From JAFNAG01 sp963824985 (GTDB lineage: Bacteria; Acidobacteriota; UBA6911): a stretch of DNA of 64,000 nt. Below the pieces are notes generated by a model. It had not been told where the DNA came from. It did not search any database and was given only the letters and a program-made list of their open reading frames with translations. Position 1 is the stretch's first letter; every line of letters starts with the position of its first letter. The position numbers and the translations under genes are program-made. Shown piece after piece: positions 11,117-20,257 of the stretch. The stretch spans positions 1 to 64,000 of the forward strand of contig CAWGRQ010000007.1 in NCBI GenBank assembly GCA_963824985.1, written 5' to 3'.

Positions 11117-11742
11117 TTGACCAGCTTCCCGTGGATGGCCATCAGTCGCCTTCAGTCCGGCTCCAGCCCCCAGCTTCATCAAGACGTTGCTGACGTAGAA
11201 TTCACGGTCGACCGGCTCGAACAGCTTCTTCGCGATCTCGGCTTTCTGAGGCCGTCGACCATCAGCTGCAGGATCTCCAGTTCGCAGTAGGTGAGGCCGG
11301 GTCCGGCTCATCCTTGTCGTGGCGGCATTGATGCGGACTTGGGCGGCTTCGGGCGCCAAGGTGGGCCGGCCCACGAGAAGGCCGCGCGGATAGCGTTGGC
11401 CAACTGGTCCGCGAGACGTTCTTGAGGAGATATCCGATGGCGCCAGGCTTTCGAGCACCCCTGCACCAACTCTTCTTCCTTGTAGCTGGTTGAGCACCGA
11501 GATCGCTTGGACGTGCGGACAAGCTTCTCGGGATGAGCCCGGGTGGCCTCCGAGCCGTCCACCTCCGGCATCACGAGGTCCATGAGAACCACGTCAGGCT
11601 TGAACTCCGGGCACTTGCGCACCACGTCCAGACCGCCGCTGGCCTGGCCGGCAAACCCAGATCGTCATACACCATGAGGAATGCCGACAACCCACTCCGT
11701 ACCACCCGCATCATCATCGCGGTTCATGAGTCGAATCGGCAT
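11113..11742 (-). CDS. NarL/LuxR-family response regulator (frameshifted)
   Basis: This is a two-component DNA-binding regulator. The receiver half shows DDDAVVRSGLSAFLMV-like text after repair, the phosphorylation site in PDVVLMDLVMPEVDGSEATR, and TSYKEEELVQG...GAIGYLLKNV with the conserved Lys. The C-terminal LuxR helix-turn-helix is LTYCELEILQLMVDGLRKAE followed by SNVLMKLG. The likely ATG is at 11742. The stop TGA overlaps the binding-protein ATG, giving the order regulator, binding protein, sensor kinase, receiver on the minus strand. Several frame changes are present, as elsewhere in this block. Confidence 0.8.
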
Positions 11743-11999
11743 ATAGCTCCATCCCCGCTCCTCCCCCAGTCGATCCGGCCGCGGTCTCTGTCCCGCCCGG
11801 AAGTCACCGGCGCTATCACCGGAACATCAAGCGTACGCTCAGGAAACCTTTTCTGCGAAAGCTCCGCCCGGCCAACTGGCTAGGTCGAAGACCCGCCCAA
11901 CCAGGCACATCGCGACTCGCCTCCCGCCTCGAACTCGCCCGGCGCTCTCCCCAGCGAAGATGGACCCCGGCGTACAAACGTTAAGCCGGAGGCGGCGCG

Positions 12000-13168
12000 A
12001 TGAGATCTTCGGAACGTGTTTCGCAGGAAGCTGCGGGCGTTTCTCCTCCTACTCGGCATCACCATCGGGGTCTTTGCGCTGGTGGTCATGGGGAGCATGG
12101 CCGAGAAGATCAACCTGCTCATCGACGGCGGCACCCGCTACTACAGCGACAAGGTGCGATCATCGCCGACGGTTCCACGGCCACCGGGCGGCTTCAGCAG
12201 TACCCCGATCTCGGTCGGCCGGATCTCTGAGATCGAGGAGCGTCCCCGGCGTGGCCAGGGCGTCCGCCGAGCATCTACATGCTTCTCAAGAAGGACGGCG
12301 GCATGGCATGGGGGTGCCACAGGGCATCATCGGCAGCGACATGCGCAGCGAAGGCTACGAGAGTTTCGAATTGACCATGTCGCCGGGGTCGCGACCTCGC
12401 CACGGATCGCAGGGCGTGGCGGTCGTCGGGTGTCCGACGTGGCCAAGGCCCTGAACGCCGAGGTCGGCAAGACGGTGGAGCTACGGGGCAAGATGTTCGA
12501 GGTCATCGGAATCTACGACAAGACCCTGACCCTCCCGACAACACCGTGGTCGTCAGCCTCCAGGACGTCCAGCAGATCTGTTTTTCGCCCAAGCTGCCGG
12601 CGATGTCCAGCAAGCAGGTCGAGCCGGCGGCACATGGCTACCTACATCACCGCGTATCCCGAGCCCGGGGTGGAGCCGACCAACTCGCCTCGACCATCCA
12701 AGACACGGTGCCCGGGTGCAGGCCAGACCGGCCCGAAGGCGTTCACCGATCAGTTCAAGAGCGCGACCAAGATCTTCAACGGCATCATCTTCGGCGTCGC
12801 CCTGATCTCGCTCCTGGTCGGCGGGCTCTCGGTGGTCAACACGATGACGATGTCGGTCTCGAGCAGGACCCGCGAGATCGGCATCCGCAAGGCGATCGGC
12901 GCCTCGCACCGGCAGATCGTGGGCCAGTTCCTGGTCGAGTCGGCTCTCATCGGCTTCCTCGGCGGCGCGACCGGGCTGGCGCTGGGCTGGATCACCACCC
13001 TGGCGGTCAACGCGGCCATGAGCAGCAGCGGGACGATCTCTTCCTGGTCACCCCGCGACTGGCACTGGGCTCCCTGGCCTTCGCGATAGTGCTCGGTGTG
13101 GAAGCGGCTTCTATCCCTCCCTGCACGCGGCGCGCCTCAAGCCGGTCCTGGCCCTCAGGTACGAGTGA
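12000..13168 (+). CDS. MacB/FtsX-type ABC transporter permease (frameshifted)
   Basis: This is the membrane subunit of a MacB-like exporter or lipoprotein-sorting transporter. The N-terminus shows NVFRRKLRAFLLLLGITIGV followed by FALVVMGSMAEKINLLI, the standard first transmembrane segment after a basic FRRKLR stretch. The periplasmic MacB core is partly readable (NAEVGKTVELRGKMFEVIGI). The C-terminal FtsX domain has GVALISLLVGGLSVVNTMTM, SSRTREIGIRKAIGASHRQI and LVESALIGFLGG. The end is ...ARLKPVLALRYE with TGA 13166-13168. A GTG at 12016 opens the main frame, but the family N-terminus probably begins about 15 bases earlier, across a frame change. The ATPase gene follows. Confidence 0.82.
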
Positions 13169-13251
13169 CGGCGGGGCGATGAAAGCGTAAGCGAAGCGTA
13201 CAAGAACCCGTCGTAATGAAACTGGTCGAAGCGAGACGAGGGGAAGGCACC

Positions 13252-14000
13252 ATGAAGAGCATCATCAGCGCAAGGTCCCTCACCAAGCGCTACCAGTTGG
13301 GCAAAGAGAATTACGTCGACGCACTCCGCGGCGCCACGGTGGACGTCAAAGCCGGCGAGATGGTCGCCATCATGGGGCCGTCCGGATGCGGCAAGTCCAC
13401 GATGCTCCACATGATGGGTTGCCTGGACAGCCCCGATCGTGGAGAGATCTGGCTGAACGGCCGCAGGGTCGACAACCTGGGCGCCGGGGCCACCACCAAA
13501 CTGCTCCGCGAAGAGATCGGCTTCATCTTCCAGGGCTTCAACCTCGTGTCGACTGTGTCGGCCGCCGACAACGTGGCCATGGCCGCGCAGTACGCCGGCA
13601 AGTCCAGGCGCGACGCGCAAAAAGCGGCCCGCGAGGCTCTGGACAGGGTCGGACTGGCCGACCGGGCCGACCATCGACCCAACGAGCTGTCCGGCGGGCA
13701 GCAGCAGCGGGTGGCTATCGCCCGGGCGCTGGTGAACGGTCCCTCGGTGATCCTCGGCGACGAACCGACCGGGAACCTCGACAGCGCGAGCTCCCGGAGG
13801 TCATCGACATGATGCGGGAGATCAACCGGTCGACGGGCACGACCTTCGTACTGGTGACTCACGATCCCGACGTGGCCGAAGCCTGCGACCGGGTCATCGA
13901 CATGCGGGACGGCGTCGTCACCGACGACGTTTCCCGGCTGATCGTGGCGCCGGCCCTCGAAGAGGCCGGCCACGAGGACGTATTCGGCCAGGTCGCCTGA
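13252..14000 (+). CDS. ABC transporter ATP-binding protein, MacB/LolD type (one frameshift)
   Basis: This is the ATPase partner of the upstream permease. ATG 13252 is preceded by a good ribosome-binding site (GAGGGGAAGG). Walker A is GPSGCGKST, the Q-loop is FIFQGFNLVSTVSAADNV, the ABC signature is LSGGQQQRVAIARAL, and Walker B reads VILGDEPTGNLDS. A single frame change near 13,790 separates this from the final part EVIDMMREINRSTGTTFVLV and THDPDVAEACDRVIDMRDG, which ends with TGA at 13998-14000. Length and motifs are those of macrolide or lipoprotein-release ATPases. Substrate unknown. Confidence 0.88.
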
Positions 14001-14085
14001 GAGGCCGCCCTCCGGGGCCGTCACGCCGGGGTCAGCCAGGCCACGCGGCACGACAGACACATCCAGTTCCACGAGGGGACCGACG

Positions 14086-14712
14086 ATGAAAAGCTTCGAC
14101 AACTCCATAAGAGACTTCTACAAATGGCGCGCATCAGCAGCCGTGATCCCGAAGCTGGCCCTACACTTCACCCGCACCGCATCCACCAGCGCCAAGCGGC
14201 CGCCCAGGCGCCGCAAGGCCGCTAAGGCCGGCGTGCAGGTGCCGCCCTTCATGATCCTGAGCGTCACACGCCGCTGCAACTGCCGCTGCGCCGGCTGCTT
14301 CGTCCAGGAGCACAACAGGCCGGCCGGCAACGAGCTGACCGTGGCCGAGATCCGCACCATCCTCAGCGACGCCCGCGACCTCGGCGTCTCGATCGTGGCC
14401 CTGGCCGGCGGTAAGCCCTCACGCAGCCAGAAGATGCTCGACGTGGCTGCGGCTTCCCGGACATGCTGTTCCCGTTGATCGCCCAACGGCTCCCTGCTCG
14501 ACGACGCCGTGCTCGCCAAGCTGCAGACGCTGCGGAACGTCATCCCGGTCATAAGCCTGGAAGGCCTCGAGTTCGAGACCGACGGCCGCCGCGGCGACGG
14601 TGTACCAGCGCACGCTGGAGACCATGGCCCGGCTGCAGGAGCGCCGTATCGTCTTCGGCACCTCGCTGATGGTGACGCGCCGCAACTTCGGTACCGTGAC
14701 CAGCCGCCGGTT
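14086..14712 (+). CDS. Radical SAM protein, truncated at the sequence junction
   Basis: From ATG 14086 the product reads MKSFDNSIRDFYKWRASAAV and then FMILSVTRRCNCRCAGCFVQ, which carries the radical SAM CX3CX2C cluster for a 4Fe-4S/SAM centre. A TIM-barrel-like continuation (LTVAEIRTILSDARDLGVSI, TLRNVIPVISLEGLEFETDG, LMVTRRNFGTVTS) follows after frame changes near 14,440 and 14,490. Family members continue past the TVTS segment, but here similarity stops at about 14,710, where the xylulokinase gene of the other block begins. About half of the expected protein is missing. Specific substrate cannot be told. Confidence 0.75.
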
Positions 14713-14720
14713 TCATCGTG
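14700..14720. other. Probable chimeric junction between two sequence sources
   Basis: A plus-strand radical SAM reading frame is cut in mid-domain here. Within a few bases the minus-strand xylulokinase stop codon (14713-14715) begins a long stretch of intact genes with lower GC content. All genes to the left carry multiple frame changes, while nearly all to the right are intact. No transposase, integrase, tRNA or repeat marks the point. Confidence 0.75.
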
Positions 14721-16233
14721 ATAGAGCGCGGAAGCTCGGGCCGAGAGCCGGATATAGGGAGCGATACACATCATACAGGGCCTGGTAGCGCCCGACATGA
14801 GATGGTTCCGGGGTAATGCGTGCTGTGATTTGTACGGTTTGTGAGACGGCATCTTCCACGTTTGCGAAAACGCCCGTACCCACTCCGGCCAGCAGCGCGG
14901 CTCCGTAGGCTGCTCCTTCGGTGACATTCACCAGAGCCAGATCAGTATCGAACACGTCTGATTGTATCTGACGCCACAGTTGGCTGCGTGCGCCGCCGCC
15001 GGAGGCCCGCACCTCAGATACAGGTACGCCGAGGCTCCGGATGAGTTCGAGGCAATCCCGCATTCCGAACGTCACCCCCTCCAGCACTGAGCGGATGATG
15101 TGATTCCTGTCGTGTTGTACGGTCAGGCCGACGAAGGCGCCGCGCGCCTGGGGATCCGGGTAAGGAGTGCGTTCCCCGGTGAGATATGGAAGGAAGAGCA
15201 GACCCTGGCATCCGACGGGGGCTATCGCGGCAGCCTTGGTCAGAAGATCGTAGGGATCCCCGCCATTGAGTTCGGCGGCGGTTCGTTCCGGTTCCCCGAG
15301 GGTGTCGCGCAGCCAGCGAAAGGAGCCTCCGGCCGACAACATCACCCCCATCAAATGCCATTTGCCCGGGACAGCATGGCAGAACGAGTGCAGGCGACCC
15401 TGGGATTCGGCTGCAAAACAGTCGGAGTGGGCAAACACGACCCCGGAAGTCCCGGTGGTGACCGAGATGATCCCGCTCCGAACTACTCCGCTGCCGATCG
15501 CCTGGGCCGCCTGGTCGCCCGCGCCTCCGACCACCGGTGTGCCGGCCTTCAGCCCGGTCTCCCGGGCCGCGGCGGTGCTGATCCTTCCGGCGACCTGCGT
15601 CGATTCCACGCAGTGCGGCAGCCACTCGGACGGGATGTCCAGGGCGCGAAGCATCGGTTCCGACCAGCAGCGGTGTTCCACGTCGAGCAGGGATGTCCCG
15701 GAAGCATCGGATACTTCGGTGGCATACTCGCCGGTCAGGCAATAGCGGGCGTAATCTTTGGGGAGCAGAATGTGGGCGGTTCTGGCGTAGGTTGCGGGTT
15801 CATGTTCCCGCACCCAGAGGATTTTGGGCGCCGTGAATCCGGGCAGGACGTTGTTGCCGGTCAATTTCAGCAAGGATCGTAGTCCGCCGGCTCTGCCGAC
15901 GATCTCGCTGCACTGAGCGGCGGTCCGCTGATCATTCCAGAGGATGGCTGGTCGCAGGACGTTCCCGGACTTATCCAGCATGACCAGGCCGTGCATCTGT
16001 CCCGTCAGGCCGATGCCGGCGATTTCCCCCCGTTCTCCAGCCAGCTGCAGCACACGGCGGATGCTGCTACGCACCCCTTCCCACCAGTCGGCGGGCGCCT
16101 GTTCGGACCATAGGGGGCGGGGAGAGCTGAGCGGGTATTCCGACGAAGCTTCGGCAATCACGCGCCCGTCCCGATCGACGATCAGGGCTTTAGCTCCGGT
16201 GGTGGAAACATCAAGGCCGAGCAGTGAGGGCAT
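14713..16233 (-). CDS. xylB: Xylulokinase, FGGY carbohydrate kinase family
   Basis: This enzyme phosphorylates D-xylulose to xylulose 5-phosphate with ATP, feeding the pentose phosphate pathway. The 506-residue length is typical. It opens with LLGLDVSTTGAKALIVDRDG, the phosphate-binding loop. The substrate region has GIGLTGQMHGLVMLD, LWNDQRTAAQC and ILLPKDYARYCLTGEYATEV. The second half has VVGGAGDQAAQAIGSGVV, TTGTSGVVFAHSD and a final glycine-rich loop VRASGGGARSQLWRQ. The C-terminus ...SLYPALGPSFRALSR looks complete, so the gene itself is not cut by the junction. It stands alone, with no isomerase or transporter visible. Another FGGY sugar kinase remains possible, but the motifs fit XylB best. 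Confidence 0.9.
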   Translation of the reverse strand: MPSLLGLDVSTTGAKALIVDRDGRVIAEASSEYPLSSPRPLWSEQAPADWWEGVRSSIRRVLQLAGERGEIAGIGLTGQMHGLVMLDKSGNVLRPAILWNDQRTAAQCSEIVGRAGGLRSLLKLTGNNVLPGFTAPKILWVREHEPATYARTAHILLPKDYARYCLTGEYATEVSDASGTSLLDVEHRCWSEPMLRALDIPSEWLPHCVESTQVAGRISTAAARETGLKAGTPVVGGAGDQAAQAIGSGVVRSGIISVTTGTSGVVFAHSDCFAAESQGRLHSFCHAVPGKWHLMGVMLSAGGSFRWLRDTLGEPERTAAELNGGDPYDLLTKAAAIAPVGCQGLLFLPYLTGERTPYPDPQARGAFVGLTVQHDRNHIIRSVLEGVTFGMRDCLELIRSLGVPVSEVRASGGGARSQLWRQIQSDVFDTDLALVNVTEGAAYGAALLAGVGTGVFANVEDAVSQTVQITARITPEPSHVGRYQALYDVYRSLYPALGPSFRALSR

Positions 16234-16535
16234 GGCTGGTACTCCGGAAGCATGAGCGAAGTTTATTGGTTCGCGCCCATAATACGCATAGCCTCGGGAA
16301 ACTTCAATTCATCCGAGCGGAACGGTTTCCCGGCGCTCCTTGAGGATGCGAATTAAGGCTTGCACCGGTCCATCGCTTGGAGGATATTCAAACACAGGCT
16401 GGAAGAATCCAGGAGACTCTTGTCGATCATCCGGAGTAGCGGGAGAGGCGGACGGAATTCAGAATTCGTGAGTGCGGGCTTCGGGTGCAATCCTGGATCG
16501 TGTGTTCAGGGAGACAAAGACGGCAAGGAGGCCAA
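16234..16535. other. Divergent intergenic region, no gene seen
   Basis: This region separates xylB (minus) from the membrane-protein gene (plus). It must hold promoters in both directions, but I see no convincing -35/-10 pair, sigma54 site, hairpin with a T-run or repeat. The only notable feature at its end is the ribosome-binding site AAGGAGG just before the TTG start at 16536. Confidence 0.4.
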
Positions 16536-17138
16536 TTGACGACAAAGAGCGATCGCTCCAGATCTCAGGTGCTCATAACCGCGTTAGGTTCCGTGGGGGT
16601 GCTGCTCATCTTCCTCCCCTTCACATGGAGTACTTCGCCCCTGTCGGCCGTGATACGAGGCAGAAGCGCTAATATCTGGCAGCTTGGCCTCCCGTTTTTC
16701 CTCGCCATACTGGTGACGGCCGCCTCTATCCGTCGGCTGGTCTCCGGAAGATGGTCCCGATCTGAAACCATCGTGGATTACATCACCGCCCTGATCATGA
16801 TGTGCGTGACGTTGTCGCTTTATGGCCGGAATCTCGGGTGGCCTATTGACCTGGCCAATCTTGAATGGCCGCAGAGCACGCGCGAGCAGTTTGCGATGAG
16901 CATCCCTTTATTGTCCGTGATCATCGGTGTGCCGGTCATCCTGCGCAACCGGCGCCGGGGGCTGCCCGAGGGATGGAATGCCGTGATATCGATGCAGATC
17001 GCCTATTTCGCCAACGGCCTGCTGTGTCTGCTCGCTTTCATCGGTGACTGGCAGATTGGGGCCTACCTGACCGTGTTCACCATCATGGTTTATTTGATTC
17101 AGATCACTCGTGGTGGACATGGGGTCGGACCACAATAA
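16536..17138 (+). CDS. Membrane protein of unknown function, six hydrophobic segments
   Basis: This is a protein of about 200 residues that I do not recognise. The TTG at 16536 is preferred over an upstream GTG at 16485 because AAGGAGG lies six bases before it. Hydrophobic segments appear at VLITALGSVGVLLIFLPF, IWQLGLPFFLAILVTA, TIVDYITALIMMCVTLSLYG, MSIPLLSVIIGVPVIL, ISMQIAYFANGLLCLLAFIG and IGAYLTVFTIMVYLIQI, suggesting six membrane spans with basic loops (RNRRRGLPEG). There are no catalytic or metal motifs. It precedes the flavoprotein gene by about 60 bases and could be co-transcribed with it. Confidence 0.65.
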   Translation: MTTKSDRSRSQVLITALGSVGVLLIFLPFTWSTSPLSAVIRGRSANIWQLGLPFFLAILVTAASIRRLVSGRWSRSETIVDYITALIMMCVTLSLYGRNLGWPIDLANLEWPQSTREQFAMSIPLLSVIIGVPVILRNRRRGLPEGWNAVISMQIAYFANGLLCLLAFIGDWQIGAYLTVFTIMVYLIQITRGGHGVGPQ

Positions 17139-17156
17139 GACAAATCATTAAAAGGC

Positions 17157-17201
17157 ATGAACGCGAAGGATATGATTCTCTCCTGGCTGAAGGAGGAATA
17201 G
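17157..17201 (+). CDS. Possible 14-codon leader ORF
   Basis: A short frame, ATG 17157 to TAG 17199-17201, encodes MNAKDMILSWLKEE. Its last base is the first base of the GTG start of the flavoprotein, and the AAGGAGG for that gene lies inside it. This arrangement would allow translational coupling. There is only a weak ribosome-binding site upstream and no homology to support it, so it may be chance. Confidence 0.2.
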   Translation: MNAKDMILSWLKEE

Positions 17202-18547
17202 TGGCAGCGCGGGGCGGACATCATGCGGTACTGGTCATAGGCGGTGCGGTTGGCGGTTCGGAGGCGGCATTCCAGCTTGCGGAGCGCGGGGTTCTTTGCA
17301 TTGTCGTCGAGCAAAATGACCGCCCTTACGGCAAAGTGGAAGACGGCTTGCCCCGCTGGCACGAGAAGCTGCGCCTGCAGGAGGAGCGCAAGATAGACCA
17401 GAAGCTCTCGCACCCGGGCGTTTACTTCGTGCCGCGGACCCGGGTGGGGCGGGATCTGTCGATCGAGGAAATCCTGGGGTGGGGCTTGAGTGGCGTAGTG
17501 CTTGCCAACGGCGCCTGGCGCGATCGTCCTGTGCCGCTTCCCGGCATCGAGCGGCTGGTCGGGAAGGGATTTTATTATCAGAACGACTTCGTCCACAGGT
17601 TCAACCACTACCTCGAACCCACATATGCCGGGCCGCCGCTTGAAGTGGCCGACAGCGCCCTTGTGATCGGGGGGGGGCTGGCCTCTCTCGATGTCGTCAA
17701 AATCCTCATGCTGGAAACAGTGGCCCGCGCACTGCACGCCCGCGGGCACGAGATCGGCCTGCTGGATCTGGAACATGAGGGGATCGGCAAGGTTCTGGAT
17801 CGGATCGGCCTGACTCTCCAGGATCTGAATCTGAAAGGGTGCACTCTGCTTTACCGGCGCCAGATAGAAGACATGCCGCTGGCGGAAGTGGATGCGGGGG
17901 CTTCGCCCGAGCATGTGGAGCAGGCCCGGAACACGCGGCTCAAACTGTTCCGGCTCTTTGTGCAGAAATATCTCTTTAACTTTCGAGAACGGCACGCCCC
18001 GGTATCGGTACTCACGGAAGCCGGGCGCCTGGCTGGTCTGCGAATTGCGAAGACCGATCTCCGGGACGGACGCTTGGCCGTCCTGCGGGAGAGCGCCGTC
18101 GATGTCAGCTCCCCGCTGGTTGTAAGCTCAATCGGCAGCGTTCTGGAGCCGATTCCGGGAATCCCGATGAACGGGGAGACCTACCGGATCAAGGATGAGC
18201 TCACGGGCGAAGTGGACGGATTGGATCGTGTCTTTGCCGTCGGTAATGCCGTAACGGGACGCGGCAACATCCTTTCCTCCCGCCGGCATGGACGCCAGGT
18301 TTCCCAGCACATGCTGGAGCACTACCTCAAGGGGACAGCCAGCGGATATGAAGAGGTTCTGGTGAGCGCGGCCGCCGGCGCGGCGGCCCAGGCGTCCGCT
18401 GTGGCGGACCGGATCGCGCGCCAGGCGCCGCTTGCCCCCGACCATCTGGAGGCCTTTCTGACAAGGGTAAAGGAGTTGCAGGCGAGGGTGGGATATCCCG
18501 GCAGTTACGACCAATGGATGGAACGCGCGCGCACGATTCCTTCCTGA
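17201..18547 (+). CDS. FAD-dependent pyridine nucleotide-disulfide-type oxidoreductase
   Basis: This is a 448-residue flavoprotein. The GTG start at 17201 follows AAGGAGG. The FAD dinucleotide fold is VLVIGGAVGGSEAAFQLAER, a second GxGxxG-like nucleotide fold is ALVIGGGLASLDVVKIL, and the third FAD contact is DRVFAVGNAVTGRGNIL. The layout resembles the GltD / ferredoxin-NADP reductase group, in which such subunits pass electrons between NAD(P)H and an iron-sulfur partner. No cysteine pair of the disulfide-reductase type is visible in the first fold. No partner subunit is adjacent, so the electron acceptor is unknown. It may be paired with the preceding membrane protein, but that is only positional. 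Confidence 0.75.
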   Translation: MAARGGHHAVLVIGGAVGGSEAAFQLAERGVLCIVVEQNDRPYGKVEDGLPRWHEKLRLQEERKIDQKLSHPGVYFVPRTRVGRDLSIEEILGWGLSGVVLANGAWRDRPVPLPGIERLVGKGFYYQNDFVHRFNHYLEPTYAGPPLEVADSALVIGGGLASLDVVKILMLETVARALHARGHEIGLLDLEHEGIGKVLDRIGLTLQDLNLKGCTLLYRRQIEDMPLAEVDAGASPEHVEQARNTRLKLFRLFVQKYLFNFRERHAPVSVLTEAGRLAGLRIAKTDLRDGRLAVLRESAVDVSSPLVVSSIGSVLEPIPGIPMNGETYRIKDELTGEVDGLDRVFAVGNAVTGRGNILSSRRHGRQVSQHMLEHYLKGTASGYEEVLVSAAAGAAAQASAVADRIARQAPLAPDHLEAFLTRVKELQARVGYPGSYDQWMERARTIPS

Positions 18548-18757
18548 TTGGGTTCTGCCTGCAGGTCCGCGGGGCGACGGGGATTCGCCTTCTGCCGAAG
18601 ACTCCCAGGACCGGGTAGCATGCGGAACGGCTCCGTGCCGCACGCCCGGATCCTGCTGGAATTTGCGCCCAATTCGGATCTAAGATGGACCCACGAAGCA
18701 TATAGCAGCCCTCGGACGCAGAATGCACTCCCGGTCACCGAGAATTGAGAGGAGGCC

Positions 18758-20236
18758 ATGAGGCAGCACCTATATTTTGTGGTCGCGCTGTTCTTCTGCT
18801 TGTCCCTGGCCATGGGGGCCGAGCCGGCCCATGACCGGTTGGGCGGGCCATCGGATCGGGGACGGCCGGAATCGGGTGCCCGGTCCGGATCCCCGCAAGG
18901 CCTCCGGCCACCGCTGACACTGAAGGTGGACGTATCGCTGGTATCGGTCGATGTGATTGTGCGGAATCGCAACGGCGCCATCATCGGCGACCTGGAAGCA
19001 GGCGACCTGGTGCTTTACGACGACGGCGTGGCCCAGCAGGTGAGCCTGTTCTCCCGTGGCCAGGTTCCCCTGGCGGTCGCACTGGTGGTTGACCGCAGTC
19101 CGAGCATCGAGCCCTATCTGGAAGAGTTGCGCCGGGCAGCGCTGATGGCGCTGACCCGGCTGGGCGCCGAGGATTCCGTGGCCCTGTTTGCGTTCGACGG
19201 GAGTTCTCTGCGTTTCAGTGACCTGACCCGGGATCACGCGCAGATTGCGCGCATCATCGGCCGAATCCCGATCGGGATGGCTACAAACATCGGGGACGCG
19301 GTCTTCGATGCGGCGGACTATCTGCGCCGGAGAGCCCCGGATCGAAGGCGAGCCATCATCCTGGTTTCGGACAACGTGACCACCGTGCGTCCTGTGCACA
19401 AGGACGCCGAAACGATCCGGGAAGTGCTGGAAGCCGGCGCGACCCTGTACTGTCTCAAGACCCGCGGGGACAACTTCGGCAACGGGGAATCGAGCGATCT
19501 CGTGCGGCGAATAACCGACGATTCCGGCGGCGAAATTCTGGATGCCGGCGCCGCCGGGAAACTTGAGCAGGCCCTGATGGCCGCCGTTACTAACCTGAAG
19601 TCCGGATATACTCTAGGATTTACCCCTTCGAATCCAGGCCAGAGCGGCAGCTACCATCGACTGGTGGTCGGACTTAATCCCCAAGGACGGTGTTCCGATT
19701 GCCGGGCTCAGGCGCGTACTGGTTATTACTACGGGGGCAACTCGGGGCTTCCGCCGCCGGAATCCCGCGGCCGCAAACCCGGAGGGCCGCCCAGCCAGGC
19801 GTTCGATCCTCCCGCCGACATCGAGGATCTGGTGGCCGGCAGCCGCATGAAGGAGGCCGCCTACTCAGCCCGCGATGCCGGCCAGATCGCGTTTGAGGTG
19901 ACTTCGGAAGTTACGAAGGATGACCGGGGTCAGCGCCAGGTCAGAATCAACCTGAGGATTGATATCGCCGCAGTCGGCTTCATTGTAAGCGACGGCCGCC
20001 ATGTCGGCCGTCTGCGCGTGACCGTTTTTTGTGAATCCGAACGGGGAGAGCAACTCGGGTCCGAGTGGAAAACCATCGACATGCGGCTCCTGGACGGAAC
20101 CTATCGCGAATTCCAGAAGACCGGAATCGCATATTCAACCGTGCTGCCGCTAAAGGCCTCCCCTGAAATTTTCCGGGTCGTCGTTTATGACCCGGCCACG
20201 GATCTATGGGGGAAGCGAACCATACGAATTCAATGA
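18758..20236 (+). CDS. Secreted von Willebrand factor A protein of the 'VWFA-related acidobacterial' type
   Basis: This is a 492-residue exported protein. ATG 18758 follows GAGAGGAGG. The N-terminus MRQHLYFVVALFFCLSLAMG is a signal peptide. A short beta domain (VSLVSVDVIVRNRNGAIIGD, then LVLYDDGVAQQVSLFSRG) leads into the VWA domain with a MIDAS-like ALVVDRSPSIEPYLEEL (DxSxS) and AIILVSDNVTTVRP. This combination is the one described as TIGR03436, largely known from Acidobacteriota, and is the best taxonomic clue in the window. The last 170 residues form a further domain with predicted beta strands. Its role is not known. It probably binds a ligand or partner outside the cytoplasm through a metal ion. 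Confidence 0.8.
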   Translation: MRQHLYFVVALFFCLSLAMGAEPAHDRLGGPSDRGRPESGARSGSPQGLRPPLTLKVDVSLVSVDVIVRNRNGAIIGDLEAGDLVLYDDGVAQQVSLFSRGQVPLAVALVVDRSPSIEPYLEELRRAALMALTRLGAEDSVALFAFDGSSLRFSDLTRDHAQIARIIGRIPIGMATNIGDAVFDAADYLRRRAPDRRRAIILVSDNVTTVRPVHKDAETIREVLEAGATLYCLKTRGDNFGNGESSDLVRRITDDSGGEILDAGAAGKLEQALMAAVTNLKSGYTLGFTPSNPGQSGSYHRLVVGLNPQGRCSDCRAQARTGYYYGGNSGLPPPESRGRKPGGPPSQAFDPPADIEDLVAGSRMKEAAYSARDAGQIAFEVTSEVTKDDRGQRQVRINLRIDIAAVGFIVSDGRHVGRLRVTVFCESERGEQLGSEWKTIDMRLLDGTYREFQKTGIAYSTVLPLKASPEIFRVVVYDPATDLWGKRTIRIQ

Positions 20237-20257
20237 CCTCTATCACCCATCCAGCCT

